Shown: piece after piece, positions 16,565 to 23,889 of the stretch
How positions within the stretch are numbered: position 1 is the stretch's first letter
Layout of the letters: the number at the start of each line of letters is the position of its first letter
Assembly (NCBI RefSeq): GCF_019104765.1
Contig: NZ_JAHRXJ010000004.1
Span: 248,001-312,000, forward strand
Source of the DNA: Synechococcus sp. HK05
GTDB lineage: Bacteria > Cyanobacteriota > Cyanobacteriia > PCC-6307 > Cyanobiaceae
DNA: 64,000 nt
Direction of reading: 5' to 3'
Program-made: the position numbers and the translations under genes
The notes under the pieces: generated by a model
Told to the model about the DNA's origin: nothing
Database searches by the model: none
The model's input: the letters and a program-made list of their open reading frames with translations, nothing else

Positions 16565-17967
16565 ATCCGCTGCCCCCGATTGCCGGGCGCGAAGCTCATC
16601 TGCGCGCCCTGATGGCGCAGGCAGCGCCGCCCCACCCAGCGACAAGCCTCCGCGAGGTGCACGCCTGCTTCTGCTGCGCGCTGCACATGCACCAGCCCAC
16701 CATTCCCGCTGGTGCCGGGGGTGAACTGATCAGCCATCTCCAGTACATGCTGGAGCACCCCGGAGAAGGCGATAACCACAACGCCGAACCCTTTGCCCAG
16801 TGCTACCGCCGCATGGCGGATTTGATCCCGCAACTAATCAGCGAAGGCTGCAACCCGCGGATCATGCTCGATTACTCCGGCACCCTGCTCTGGGGCTTCG
16901 AGCAGATGAATCGGCGCGACATCCTCGATGCGCTGCGCTTTCTTGCCTGCGACGCCACGATGCAAACCCATGTGGAGTGGCTCGGCAGCTTCTGGGGCCA
17001 CGCCGTGGCCAGCTCCACGCCGGTGGCGGATGTCGCGCTGCAGATCCAGGCCTGGCAGCATCACTTTGCCGCTCTCTTTGGTGATGCGGCCCTGCAACGG
17101 GTTCGTGGTTTCTCCCTACCGGAGATGCACCTGCCCAACGATCCCGATGTGCTCTACGCCTTGGTGATGGCCCTGAAGCAGGCGGGTTACCGCTGGCTGC
17201 TGGTGCAGGAACACAGCGTGGAGCACCCCGATGGATCCGGGCTGAGCCACGCAGACTGCCTGGTGCCCCATCAGCTCGTGGCCATCAATCGCAGTGGGGA
17301 GCGCGCCGAGATCACGGCACTGATCAAAACCCAGGGCTCCGATACCAAGCTGGTGGGGCAGATGCAGCCTTTCTATGAAGCGCTGGGGTTGAATCCCGTT
17401 CCGCTTGGAGGCACCACGATTCCACCCGTGGTCGCCCAGATCGCCGATGGTGAAAACGGCGGCGTGATGATGAACGAATTCCCGCCAGCCTTCATCCAGA
17501 GCTATCAGCGCCTGCGCGACACAGCCGATTCCCGCACCACCGCCATCAACGGCAGTGAATACCTCGATGCACTCGCTGCCAGCGGTGTAACGGAGACGGA
17601 TTTCAGCCCGATTCAGGCCGCTGGCCAACACGCCTTCTGGGCCCAGACCGCGGCGGAATCAAGCAACGCTGTAGTCCTTGATGGGTCGTCCTGGACCAAC
17701 GACATCAGTTGGGTGGAGGGCTACACCAACGTGCTGGAGCCGATGCAAGAGCTGAGCGCCCGGTTTCACCAACGCTTTGATACCGCGGTCGCCAACGACC
17801 CCAGCGTGACCTGCAGCCCCGCCTATCAGAACGCGCTCTTGCATCTGCTGTTGCTGGAAACCAGCTGCTTCCGCTACTGGGGCCAGGGCACCTGGACCGA
17901 GTACGCCAAGGAGCTCTACGCCAGTGGACTGGCACTGATCGAACAGCCGTACGCACAACCGGCCTGA
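16537..17967 (+). CDS. Glycoside hydrolase family 57-like protein, 476 aa
   Basis: The N-terminal HACFCCALHMHQPTIPAG carries the HxHQP signature of GH57 (amylopullulanases, branching enzymes and relatives). Further GH57-like landmarks are PRIMLDYSGTLLWGFEQM, WLGSFWGHAVASSTPV, FSLPEMHLPN with a candidate catalytic glutamate, and a conserved ending LLLETSCFRYWGQGTWTEYAKEL. Substrate is unknown; in a glycogen-storing cell an alpha-glucan is likely. GTG 16537 is used because the alternative starts would cut conserved sequence; GGGAG lies ten bases upstream. It overlaps the 57-aa membrane-protein gene. Confidence 0.85.
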   Translation: MDLDNREALNPLPPIAGREAHLRALMAQAAPPHPATSLREVHACFCCALHMHQPTIPAGAGGELISHLQYMLEHPGEGDNHNAEPFAQCYRRMADLIPQLISEGCNPRIMLDYSGTLLWGFEQMNRRDILDALRFLACDATMQTHVEWLGSFWGHAVASSTPVADVALQIQAWQHHFAALFGDAALQRVRGFSLPEMHLPNDPDVLYALVMALKQAGYRWLLVQEHSVEHPDGSGLSHADCLVPHQLVAINRSGERAEITALIKTQGSDTKLVGQMQPFYEALGLNPVPLGGTTIPPVVAQIADGENGGVMMNEFPPAFIQSYQRLRDTADSRTTAINGSEYLDALAASGVTETDFSPIQAAGQHAFWAQTAAESSNAVVLDGSSWTNDISWVEGYTNVLEPMQELSARFHQRFDTAVANDPSVTCSPAYQNALLHLLLLETSCFRYWGQGTWTEYAKELYASGLALIEQPYAQPA

Positions 17968-18041
17968 TCCCCAGGCGCCCACAGCCCCAGGACGCCGTGC
18001 GCAATCTTTCGTTACACTTCTAAGGAACGCTTCATGCCTCA

Positions 18042-18143
18042 GTGGTCGCCACCGTTGCCATCGACTTTGTGAGCCTGCTGTTCGGCATTCCCCTGCGTCA
18101 GCTGGCCACGGCAGCAAGCCTGATGCGCCTTATCCCTGGCTGA
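18042..18143 (+). CDS. Possible 33-aa membrane peptide
   Basis: A GTG at 18042 opens MVATVAIDFVSLLFGIPLRQ then LATAASLMRLIPG, a single amphipathic or membrane-associated helix. A promoter-like TTACAC at 18011 and AAGGA at 18022 precede it. It overlaps the 3' end of the convergent MAPEG gene by 14 bases. The size resembles cyanobacterial photosynthetic small subunits, but it matches none I know. Confidence 0.3.
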   Translation: MVATVAIDFVSLLFGIPLRQLATAASLMRLIPG

Positions 18144-18519
18144 ACGCTCCCACGATCGCCATCACCAGCAGGGCGATCGAGCTCAGGAAGCTGATGCCAA
18201 AGCCTGGGCCGCGCTTGCCCGGTGCCAGCCTGTACCCCACGCCATAGGCCACGCGACCACCCACCCAGATAAACCCGAGCAGGCAAGCCCAGGTTTCGTT
18301 GCCCATCAGAGCAGCCAGCCAGAACACCGGCAGGAAGAACACCAACTGCTCAAGGGTGTTCTGTTGCACCCGCAGAGCGCACTCAAACGGCTCCGGGCCG
18401 GAGGTGGCCGGCGGCATCACCTTGTGCTTCACCCGCGCCTGACCTACGGCCATGGCCGTGCCCTGATAGGTGATCAACGCCGCAAGGCTCACCACCGCGG
18501 GCAATGCAGGAACGCTCAT
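18130..18519 (-). CDS. MAPEG-family membrane protein, 129 aa
   Basis: MAPEG proteins are four-helix membrane enzymes with glutathione transferase or peroxidase activity. The family pattern is visible in GQARVKHKVMPPATSGPEPFECALRVQQNTLEQLVFFLPVFWLAAL, including the conserved R-x-Q-x-N-x-x-E turn, then GFIWVGGRVAYGVGY. Four hydrophobic segments fit the family. It starts at a clean ATG. Bacterial members of this type have few tested substrates. Confidence 0.85.
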   Translation of the reverse strand: MSVPALPAVVSLAALITYQGTAMAVGQARVKHKVMPPATSGPEPFECALRVQQNTLEQLVFFLPVFWLAALMGNETWACLLGFIWVGGRVAYGVGYRLAPGKRGPGFGISFLSSIALLVMAIVGAFSQG

Positions 18520-18579
18520 CTAGGAAAGAACTCAAGAGGCCAGTGATAGCAGCAGCTAGGGTCAGCCCAACGCAACGAC

Positions 18580-19074
18580 ATGGCCGCCGCCGTGGGGAAA
18601 GCCTTCCTGCTCAGCTCAACAGTTCTCGCATCGACTGCCGTTCCAGCGTTCGCCAATGTTGATCCCGAGCTGCACAAGCTCTGTATGGATGCCCGTGATT
18701 ACTCCGGATGCATCCAAATGCAGCAAAAGGGTGCCGAAAGCCCAACGAAGCTCAGTCTTAATGCTTGTCCGGCGGGTCATGCCTACTCAGGTGCCGGCTA
18801 CTGCACCCGCGTGATCTGCGATTCACCCCGCGGCGGAATGCTGACCCGCATGGTGCTGAGCTCAGATGGCCACGACCCAGAACTAGCGGGCAAAGGCAAC
18901 AAATGCCCCAGAACCGGTCTGTTCTCCCGCAACGGTTCCCTGCGCTGGGGCACCGACACGGTGGCCGCAGCTCACGATTCCGCCTGTCCCAATGTGCCAT
19001 TACAGGTGGGTTGGCAGAACGCTTGCCTCATGGAAAGTGGCGAGATCAAACCAACGGCGCTTGGGGCGCGCTAA
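18580..19074 (+). CDS. Exported cysteine-rich protein with one GAGYC unit, 164 aa
   Basis: The signal peptide (MAAAVGKAFLLSSTVLASTA then VPAFA) is followed by a DPELHKLCMDARDYSGCIQM segment, the 13-residue unit CPAGHAYSGAGYC at C63-C75, and a longer cysteine-bearing tail (RVICDSPRGG, NKCPRTGLF, SACPNVPLQVGWQNACLM). The unit is the same as in the proteins at 7839 and 14066. The even cysteine content fits several disulfides outside the cytoplasm. It overlaps the convergent exported gene by four bases. Function unknown. Confidence 0.75.
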   Translation: MAAAVGKAFLLSSTVLASTAVPAFANVDPELHKLCMDARDYSGCIQMQQKGAESPTKLSLNACPAGHAYSGAGYCTRVICDSPRGGMLTRMVLSSDGHDPELAGKGNKCPRTGLFSRNGSLRWGTDTVAAAHDSACPNVPLQVGWQNACLMESGEIKPTALGAR

Positions 19075-19391
19075 CGCCCGCACACCTGCCGCATCTCCAA
19101 GAGAGCATCCGACGAATCCTTCTGGTGATCAGCCGTAAGCGTGGCAGCGATCATCTCCGCTTCTGCTCCGAGCACGGCGGTGTAGCAGCGCCAGCGCTTG
19201 CTCGCTTCCGCCCAGTTCTTGAGCCGGTGGGAGTGCTCCAGAGCCGCGCGGCACGAAGCGGGAGAACCCGAGTCACGACACTGCTGCGCCAGCTGGCCAT
19301 AGGCCGCCATGTGCTGCGCGGCCCCTGGCGCAGGCCACAGGAGGGGCAGCAGCAATAACGGACGAAGCCATCCGGCGCGCCCAGATCCCAT
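19071..19391 (-). CDS. Small exported hypothetical protein, 106 aa
   Basis: A signal peptide (LRPLLLLPLLWPAPGAAQ) precedes a helical mature chain with spaced cysteines (QQCRDSGSPASCRAAL, RWRCYTAVLG, RQVCGR), compatible with two disulfides pinning helices, as in Sel1/CHCH-like helical hairpins. ATG 19391 is chosen over TTG 19397. It converges with the GAGYC-motif gene. No family recognised. Confidence 0.6.
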   Translation of the reverse strand: MGSGRAGWLRPLLLLPLLWPAPGAAQHMAAYGQLAQQCRDSGSPASCRAALEHSHRLKNWAEASKRWRCYTAVLGAEAEMIAATLTADHQKDSSDALLEMRQVCGR

Positions 19392-19454
19392 CGCCAACCA
19401 CTCGTTGCTGCCAGGCCCAAACCCCTAGGACAAAGTGCCCGGAAACACAACAAA

Positions 19455-19477
19455 GCCCGGAGCGGAAGGCCCCGGGC
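19455..19477. terminator. Hairpin GCCCGG…CCGGGC, terminator-like
   Basis: GCCCGG (19455-19460) pairs with CCGGGC (19472-19477), flanked by ACAAA on the left and GTTTG on the right, so it could work weakly in both directions. No annotated gene ends directly at it, which hints at an unannotated transcript in this gap. Confidence 0.4.
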
Positions 19478-19544
19478 GTTTGCCTGCTCAGCTGATCTGC
19501 CCGCGAATTGGGGCCAGCGTTGCCATCGTGATGCTCTTGAACAA

Positions 19545-19564
19545 CCTTGATCAAGGGATCAAGG
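19545..19564. repeat. Inverted repeat CCTTGATC-AAGG-GATCAAGG
   Basis: Two perfect 8-base arms around a four-base centre. The first twelve bases (CCTTGATCAAGG) are also a palindrome on their own, so the site can fold or be bound in two registers. It could be an operator or an RNA hairpin. Confidence 0.5.
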
Positions 19565-19930
19565 CGTGAACTCTTTGGTTGTGGGGCGGAGCTGCCGGCG
19601 CTGGCACCTGGGGCCAGGTGTCTAGGGGGACGTCCCACTGAGTCCGGGGCACCTCAGGCGGTGCGGTGGACGGCGCACGGGTTGCGCACGGGGGACATCA
19701 GAGATCCGTTGAGAGTGTTGGAGCAGGGGCCGGATCGTCAGCGCGCTCCTATCTGATGCTCAGGGGGGGTGTCGTCCATCAATGGCGCCTCCGAATCCCG
19801 ATGAGCACACGATGAACCGGCGTGTGGGCGCTGGCAATGGGTGGAGCAGCATCGACATCGCTCTTCACCCAACGCAATCAGGGTTCATGAAGCGACCTTC
19901 ATGGGAGCAGCAGACTGAGCGGCAGTTCGC

Positions 19931-20143
19931 ATGCAACTGATGCGCCGGATCTACCTGGTCACCACCCTCACTGGGGCTCTGTTGCTACTGATGCCTCTGG
20001 CCGCCGAAGCCAAAACAACCCGCACCTTCAGCGGCTCCAACCCGGGGGAAGTGGAGAAGAACGCCCGCAAGGCCGGCTTCAACTACCCGGAAGGTGAGAT
20101 GAAGTGCTCCAGCCGCTGTGAGCAGCGCTGGGCCAAGGAGTAA
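19931..20143 (+). CDS. Small exported protein with a cysteine pair, 70 aa
   Basis: The signal peptide (RRIYLVTTLTGALLLLMPLA then AEA) ends before KTTRTFSGSNPGEVEKNARK. The mature chain is about 43 residues with a C-terminal CSSRC pair (EMKCSSRCEQRWAKE). ATG 19940 is a second possible start. It converges with the omega-amidase gene, leaving one base between the stops. No family recognised; the CxxxC pair could form a loop or bind metal. Confidence 0.6.
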   Translation: MQLMRRIYLVTTLTGALLLLMPLAAEAKTTRTFSGSNPGEVEKNARKAGFNYPEGEMKCSSRCEQRWAKE

Positions 20144-20144
20144 C

Positions 20145-21074
20145 TCAGGTGGGGCCTTCAGCCTCACGCAGCTGATACAGGTCGCGCCGGCGCTGCAGGC
20201 CGGTGGGAATGGCCTGGCGTGCCAGCCCCACCTGGCTCAGATCCAGCTGCGCGTGGAGCACTTGCTCCCCTTCACCGGCTTCGGCAATCACCGCTCCCCA
20301 GGGATCCACCACCAGCGAATGGCCGTAGCTGGGATAGCCCTCTCCCTGGGGCCTGGCACTGGAGCAAGCGAGCACAAAGCACTGGGTATCGATGGCACGG
20401 GCCCGCATCACCAGATGCCAGTGCCGCGGACCGGTGGTGGTGTTGAACGCAGCGGGACAAGCCAACACAGTGCAGCCGTGGCGCTGCTGCATCAGCAACG
20501 CCAGCTCAGGGAAGCGGATGTCGTAACAGATCAGCAGGCCGAGGTTGGGAGGCTCCAGCAGACCGGTGCCAAGGGGATCGCCGGCACCGCTGAGCACGGT
20601 GAGGGATTCCCCGGCCGTGAGGCTGTCGGATTCGCGAAAGCAGATCCCGCCGGGCACATCCACATCAAACAAATGCACCTTGCGGTGCTTCGCCAGAAGC
20701 ACACCACGGGGATCGATCAGCGTGGCGGTGTTGTACACACGCCCGGCGTCGCCCTGCTCCGGAATCGAACCGGCGATCACCGCCACGCCATGGCGACGGG
20801 CCAGGCTCGCCACCATGGCCAACGAAGGCGAAGGCCCCTGCGTGAGGTCGGCGCCAGGCTCCGGGATCGGCTCGGCAAAGGCGGCGAAGCGATCCACTGC
20901 ATAGGGCGCATTCCACACCTCGGGCAGCATCAGCACCCGCGGCCGCACGCCTCCGGGAGCGTCTAGCACAGCCCGCTCCAGCCAGGCCTCGGTCTGGCGG
21001 CGATTCAGCGCTGGATCCTCCGTGGCACAAAGCTGCACCAGAGCAAGAGGCAACCCCGACGCGACGGTGCTCAT
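20145..21074 (-). CDS. Carbon-nitrogen hydrolase (Nit2/omega-amidase-like), 309 aa
   Basis: Nitrilase-superfamily amidase, most like Nit2/omega-amidase, which hydrolyses alpha-ketoglutaramate or alpha-ketosuccinamate, or Nit1-type deaminated-glutathione amidase. The E-K-C triad is visible as E in VLMLPEVWNAPY, K in LLAKHRKVHLFD and C in LGLLICYDIRFPE. GGICFRESDSLTAGE and PAAFNTTTGPRHWHLVMRARAID are also typical. The ATG overlaps the stop of the upstream exported-protein gene (ATGA). Which amide it uses is not determined. Confidence 0.9.
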   Translation of the reverse strand: MSTVASGLPLALVQLCATEDPALNRRQTEAWLERAVLDAPGGVRPRVLMLPEVWNAPYAVDRFAAFAEPIPEPGADLTQGPSPSLAMVASLARRHGVAVIAGSIPEQGDAGRVYNTATLIDPRGVLLAKHRKVHLFDVDVPGGICFRESDSLTAGESLTVLSGAGDPLGTGLLEPPNLGLLICYDIRFPELALLMQQRHGCTVLACPAAFNTTTGPRHWHLVMRARAIDTQCFVLACSSARPQGEGYPSYGHSLVVDPWGAVIAEAGEGEQVLHAQLDLSQVGLARQAIPTGLQRRRDLYQLREAEGPT

Positions 21075-21841
21075 GGCCGTTCTTCCAAGAGGTCCCTCAG
21101 GTATGTGGAAAGCCGAAAGGATGGCTCCCGCATGTAGACGATGTCGGCAATACGCCAACCCTCATTCGACGTTGAGCGGAAGACAACATCCAGCTGCTGC
21201 TGCGGCTCCGCCGTGCGGCCCCTCAATCCAGCCTGCACAGACACCCGAGCCATCAGGCGGCCCTCATGATCAGGGCTGCAGCCCTGGAGGGTGGCCCCAA
21301 AGGTGTTCACCTGGGTGCCACTGAAGGGATCGAAATCCACAAAGCGCCCATCCGCTGGCGTGAGGGCATAGGCCCGCTCCAGCAGCGAAAACAGCTGGGG
21401 CGTGAACCGCTCACGCTGGCTGGCCATCGCCACCGGACCTGATTGCTCCTGCCGCGCGAGCTGCCAGCGATAGAGCTGATCCACCTGGGCTCGCACGGCC
21501 GCCGGACACTCCAGCGCCGCATCCGCTCGCAAGGGCACCATGATCCGATTGCCGTTGTGCGCGTGGGTGAACACGGCATTGCCCTGCACCAGCACCTCCC
21601 GCTGCCACAGGCCGCCCAGGGAATCCCGCAGGGTGGAGCGAGGCACGCCCTCCCGCACGAGCGTGTAGGTCATCGCCAGACCATCGCTCCATTCGATCGT
21701 GAGGCTGCCATCCGCATGGTGCCGATCCCGGCAGCCCATGGGCTGGTCGTTGAACCAGCAGGTTTTCCAGGGTTCCGCAGCAACCGGCAGCGCGCTGCCC
21801 CACAGAGCTGTGATGCCGCAAACCAGCGCCGCGCCACCCAT
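21071..21841 (-). CDS. Exported hypothetical protein, 256 aa
   Basis: The ATG at 21841 opens a signal peptide (GGAALVCGITALWGSALPVAA) followed by EPWKTCWFNDQPMGCRDRHH with a cysteine pair. The N-terminal half resembles a small beta domain (GSLTIEWSDGLAMTYTLVREG); the C-terminal half (RFTPQLFSLLERAYALTPAD, FDPFSGTQVNTFGATLQGC, GWRIADIVYMREPSF) resembles DUF3828/NTF2-like exported domains. Function unknown. It is upstream of and coupled to the omega-amidase. Residues encoded upstream of 21841 look non-coding. Confidence 0.65.
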   Translation of the reverse strand: MGGAALVCGITALWGSALPVAAEPWKTCWFNDQPMGCRDRHHADGSLTIEWSDGLAMTYTLVREGVPRSTLRDSLGGLWQREVLVQGNAVFTHAHNGNRIMVPLRADAALECPAAVRAQVDQLYRWQLARQEQSGPVAMASQRERFTPQLFSLLERAYALTPADGRFVDFDPFSGTQVNTFGATLQGCSPDHEGRLMARVSVQAGLRGRTAEPQQQLDVVFRSTSNEGWRIADIVYMREPSFRLSTYLRDLLEERP

Positions 21842-21866
21842 AGTGAGCAGGTGAGCGCAGCCGCCC

Positions 21867-22013
21867 GTGAAAGAAATCAGCCTGCTTGAACTGGTCCTTC
21901 GTGCTGCGGGGAAAGTCGCAGCGGTGTCGGGCGTGATTGGGCTGCTGGTGTGGCTCACGTGGGTGATGCTCGACGTCAAGAACATGCAGTCGGGCTTCAC
22001 CCTGCCCTACTGA
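21867..22013 (+). CDS. Single-helix membrane peptide, 48 aa
   Basis: GTG 21867 opens M-KEISLLELVLRAAGKVA, a hydrophobic helix (AVSGVIGLLVWLTWVML) and a short tail DVKNMQSGFTLPY. It is divergent from the exported-protein gene at 21841 and overlaps the convergent Nif11-type gene by seven bases. Composition fits a small thylakoid or plasma-membrane protein; no family recognised. Confidence 0.5.
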   Translation: MKEISLLELVLRAAGKVAAVSGVIGLLVWLTWVMLDVKNMQSGFTLPY

Positions 22014-22198
22014 GCTTCCTGCTCGAGCTGCTGGTGTTCCTGCCAGGCCCGCTGGAGATCGATCCGGGTGATCCGGTAGCCCAAACGGCGTGCGGCCAGG
22101 ATCAGCTCCTTGCGCGAACGGCAGTGCTTGAGCGCGCGCCGCATGGCGGCGTCGGCCTCGGCATCGCAGACCAGCCGCTCCAGCTCAGACCAGCTCAT
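22007..22198 (-). CDS. Nif11-type small protein, 63 aa
   Basis: MSWSELERLVCDAEADAAMR then RALKHCRSRKELILAARRLGYRITRIDLQRAW follows the Nif11 domain pattern: an N-terminal S-x-x-x-L-x-x-L helix, a D-x-x-L/M-x-x-x-L helix and a G-Y/F-x-I-x-x-x-D/E-L ending. Nif11 domains act as leader peptides of modified peptides (nitrile-hydratase/LanM type) or as stand-alone proteins. Here no double-glycine or core peptide follows and no modifying enzyme is nearby, so it is probably a stand-alone member. Confidence 0.7.
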   Translation of the reverse strand: MSWSELERLVCDAEADAAMRRALKHCRSRKELILAARRLGYRITRIDLQRAWQEHQQLEQEAQ

Positions 22199-22288
22199 GG
22201 GAAGCAATCCCTGGGTCTCTCACCATGCCAAGCCCCAGCGGGGTGCGCCAGGTTCCGCAGAACACACAAGCCGAAAGCTGGCATGAAG

Positions 22289-22313
22289 AAGGGGGCTTGG
22301 TGTGCGCCCCCTT
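22289..22313. terminator. Hairpin AAGGGGGC…GCCCCCTT
   Basis: Perfect 8-base-pair stem (22289-22296 with 22306-22313), nine-base loop, in the 204-base gap between the Nif11-type gene and the broken exported gene. Downstream T content is low (TGCCCC). It probably ends or attenuates leftward transcription arriving from the gene at 22403. Confidence 0.5.
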
Positions 22314-22402
22314 GCCCCTGAAGACCTGATTGGACAAGCGGTCTCGTCGGGTCTGCCCCCGTCTTAGACGCAGCCACTCAAGGGATGCATGGGCACAAAT
22401 GC

Positions 22403-22970
22403 TCAGCTTCCGAAGGGCAGCGACGAGTGGTGCAGCACGATCCGGATCGAGCCATCGGGCTCCTTCATGAAGGCCCAGGTCTTATCCACTGTGGTGGTTT
22501 TACCAGCCGCATCGGTGAAGCTCACATTGCCCATGGTGTTGGCATAGCTGCCATTGAGCTGGATCACCTGGTTGGTGACCTCGCAGGAGCGCCAGGGCTT
22601 GATCGCAAAGCCTTTGTCGTTCGGGAAGGCTGGATCACCACCCACGAAATAGGCCAGGGCTCCAGCGCGGGTCGCGCGGAAGGTTTTGCGATCCAGACGC
22701 CAGGGTGGGCTTGAACGCCACAGGGCCGAATTGATAGGCATAGCCCTGATCGATCACGGCCTCCGCCGTGGCTTTGGCCTTGCTGAAACCGCCACTGGCA
22801 TAGGCAGCGCTGATCTTCAGCAGCCCCTGACACCAGCCGTTCTGGGCAGCGACCACTTCAGCCTGCGTGATGTTGCCGTTGAGCACCTGAACTGTGGGGG
22901 CGGCCTGAGCCTGGAGGCCGAGGCCCAGGGCAAGAGCAGGAACAGCCTGAAGAAAACGGGATCGGAACAC
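22403..22970 (-). pseudogene. Exported protein related to the family often named phosphoribosyl-AMP cyclohydrolase, one-base frameshift
   Basis: The first frame, from GTG 22970, encodes a signal peptide and NITQAEVVAAQNGWCQGLLK, YAYQFGPVAFKPTLASG. The second frame continues with TFRATRAGALAYFVGGDPAF, DKGFAIKPWRSCEV, NTMGNVSFTDAAGKTT and a final RIVLHHSSLPFGS. These are consecutive parts of one exported family that databases often mislabel as phosphoribosyl-AMP cyclohydrolase. Removing one A from the four-A run at 22684-22687 (TTTT on plus) restores SQTFRAT. It is therefore a recent frameshift or a base-call error in a homopolymer. Without the fix the product stops shortly after the shift. Confidence 0.8.
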
Positions 22971-23075
22971 GGCGGTGCCAGAACATTCCCCACACCCTGG
23001 GCAGGCCAAGCCAGCGGGACAACCCGCATGCAAAACACCGTTGCATCAGTACATTTGCACCACAGCAACCGGTGG

Positions 23076-23402
23076 ATGGACGAACCTCGTTTTCTGGCCG
23101 TGCGCGTGGGCGACCTCGTGGCCGTGCGCCGCACCCCGGATTGGTGGGTGGGGCAGGTGATCCACGCCGAGGGCGGAGCACGCTGCAACGCCAACTCGCT
23201 GTTTCAGATCGCCTGCATCGACACGGGCGTAATCCGCACCGTGAATGCCGATGCCGTGATCGACATCCTCTGCCCGCGCGATCAGCAGAGCTCAGGACCG
23301 CTCGAGCCGGCGCACAATCACAGCCATCAGGCCAAGCGAACCGGCCAGTGCGATCAGGAGGGCAATCGTCATGGAGCGGTCCGGCAACGGCGCCGATTCT
23401 GA
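23076..23402 (+). CDS. DUF3104 protein, 108 aa
   Basis: DUF3104 proteins are short beta-rich proteins found almost only in picocyanobacteria. FLAVRVGDLVAVRRTPDWWVGQV, IHAEGGARCNANSLFQIACIDTGVIRTVNADAVIDI matches the family's G-D-x-V … W-W-x-G-x-V … N-S-x-F-Q-x-x-x-x-D-T-G … V-N-A-D order. The final 40 residues are histidine/glutamine-rich and do not look like the family, so the true domain ends near residue 65. ATG 23028 in frame is an alternative start. It overlaps the next gene by 32 bases. Confidence 0.75.
   Translation: MDEPRFLAVRVGDLVAVRRTPDWWVGQVIHAEGGARCNANSLFQIACIDTGVIRTVNADAVIDILCPRDQQSSGPLEPAHNHSHQAKRTGQCDQEGNRHGAVRQRRRF
23292..23372 (-). CDS. Possible 26-aa single-helix membrane peptide
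   Basis: On the minus strand ATG 23372 opens MTIALLIALAGSLGLMAVIV then RRLERS. It is a perfect short membrane helix with a positive C-terminus, the shape of cyanobacterial photosystem or cytochrome b6f small subunits. It lies wholly opposite the non-conserved tail of the DUF3104 frame and shares its CATG with the start of the plus-strand gene at 23371. It may be the reason that region is conserved; unproven. Confidence 0.3.
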   Translation of the reverse strand: MTIALLIALAGSLGLMAVIVRRLERS

Positions 23403-23889
23403 CCCCTTGCTGTTCGTGTACGGCAGCCTCAAGCGCGGCATGGCCAACCACCAGGAGCTGCAAGGGGCCACCGGACTGGGCGACGCACGCCTGCACGGGC
23501 TGGCGCTCTACGACCTGGGCCCCTTCCCGATGGCGATTGCCTGCAGCGAGCCAGGCAGCGCGATCGAAGGCGAGCTCTACCGGGTGAGTGCGGCGCTGCT
23601 GGAGCAGCTCGATCGCTTTGAGGGAGCACCACGCCTCTACCAACGCGAGCTGCACCACCTCAGCAGCGGTGAGGCGATCTGGGTGTATGTGGGGCGCGCA
23701 CGGCAGGTGCGCCACGTGCAGCGGCTGAGCTCCGGGTGCTGGCAGGGGCCAGCGGCAGGCTTCAGGCGAGGGGAAGCGCCACCAGCCAACGGCCCGCCGC
23801 GGCCAGCAGCAGCGCCAGAGCTGAAGCCCCCAGCCAGGCCTGACGCGAGCGGGCCAGCTGACGGCGCAGCAGCACCACCGCCCAGCTGA
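23371..23889 (+). CDS. Gamma-glutamylcyclotransferase-like (GGCT/AIG2) protein, 172 aa
   Basis: The GGCT fold begins with LLFVYGSLKRGMANHQELQG, holding the YGSL substrate loop, and continues ARLHGLALYDLGPFPMAI, AIEGELYRVSAALLEQLDRFEGAPRLYQR, where the glutamate of EGELY is the usual catalytic acid. The domain is complete by about residue 125. The remaining residues are proline/alanine-rich and lie opposite the last 128 bases of the polyferredoxin gene, so a stop codon seems to have been lost. Substrate (gamma-glutamyl amine or peptide) unknown. Confidence 0.8.
   Translation: MERSGNGADSDPLLFVYGSLKRGMANHQELQGATGLGDARLHGLALYDLGPFPMAIACSEPGSAIEGELYRVSAALLEQLDRFEGAPRLYQRELHHLSSGEAIWVYVGRARQVRHVQRLSSGCWQGPAAGFRRGEAPPANGPPRPAAAPELKPPARPDASGPADGAAAPPPS

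Larger units (their letters stand above)
19392..19930. other. 539-base stretch without a convincing gene
   Basis: No frame has a recognisable protein. The best is a short plus-strand peptide ending at 19756 (LRTGDIRDPLRVLEQGPDRQ), perhaps a remnant. The stretch holds a terminator-like hairpin (19455-19477) and a sharp inverted repeat (19545-19564), plus a run of GGGGGGG at 19763. It may contain a non-coding RNA or decayed genes. Confidence 0.5.

Noticed and set aside
22007-22198. Nif11-type gene as a modified-peptide (RiPP) precursor
   Set aside because: No double-glycine cleavage site, no core peptide and no LanM, cyclodehydratase or transporter nearby.
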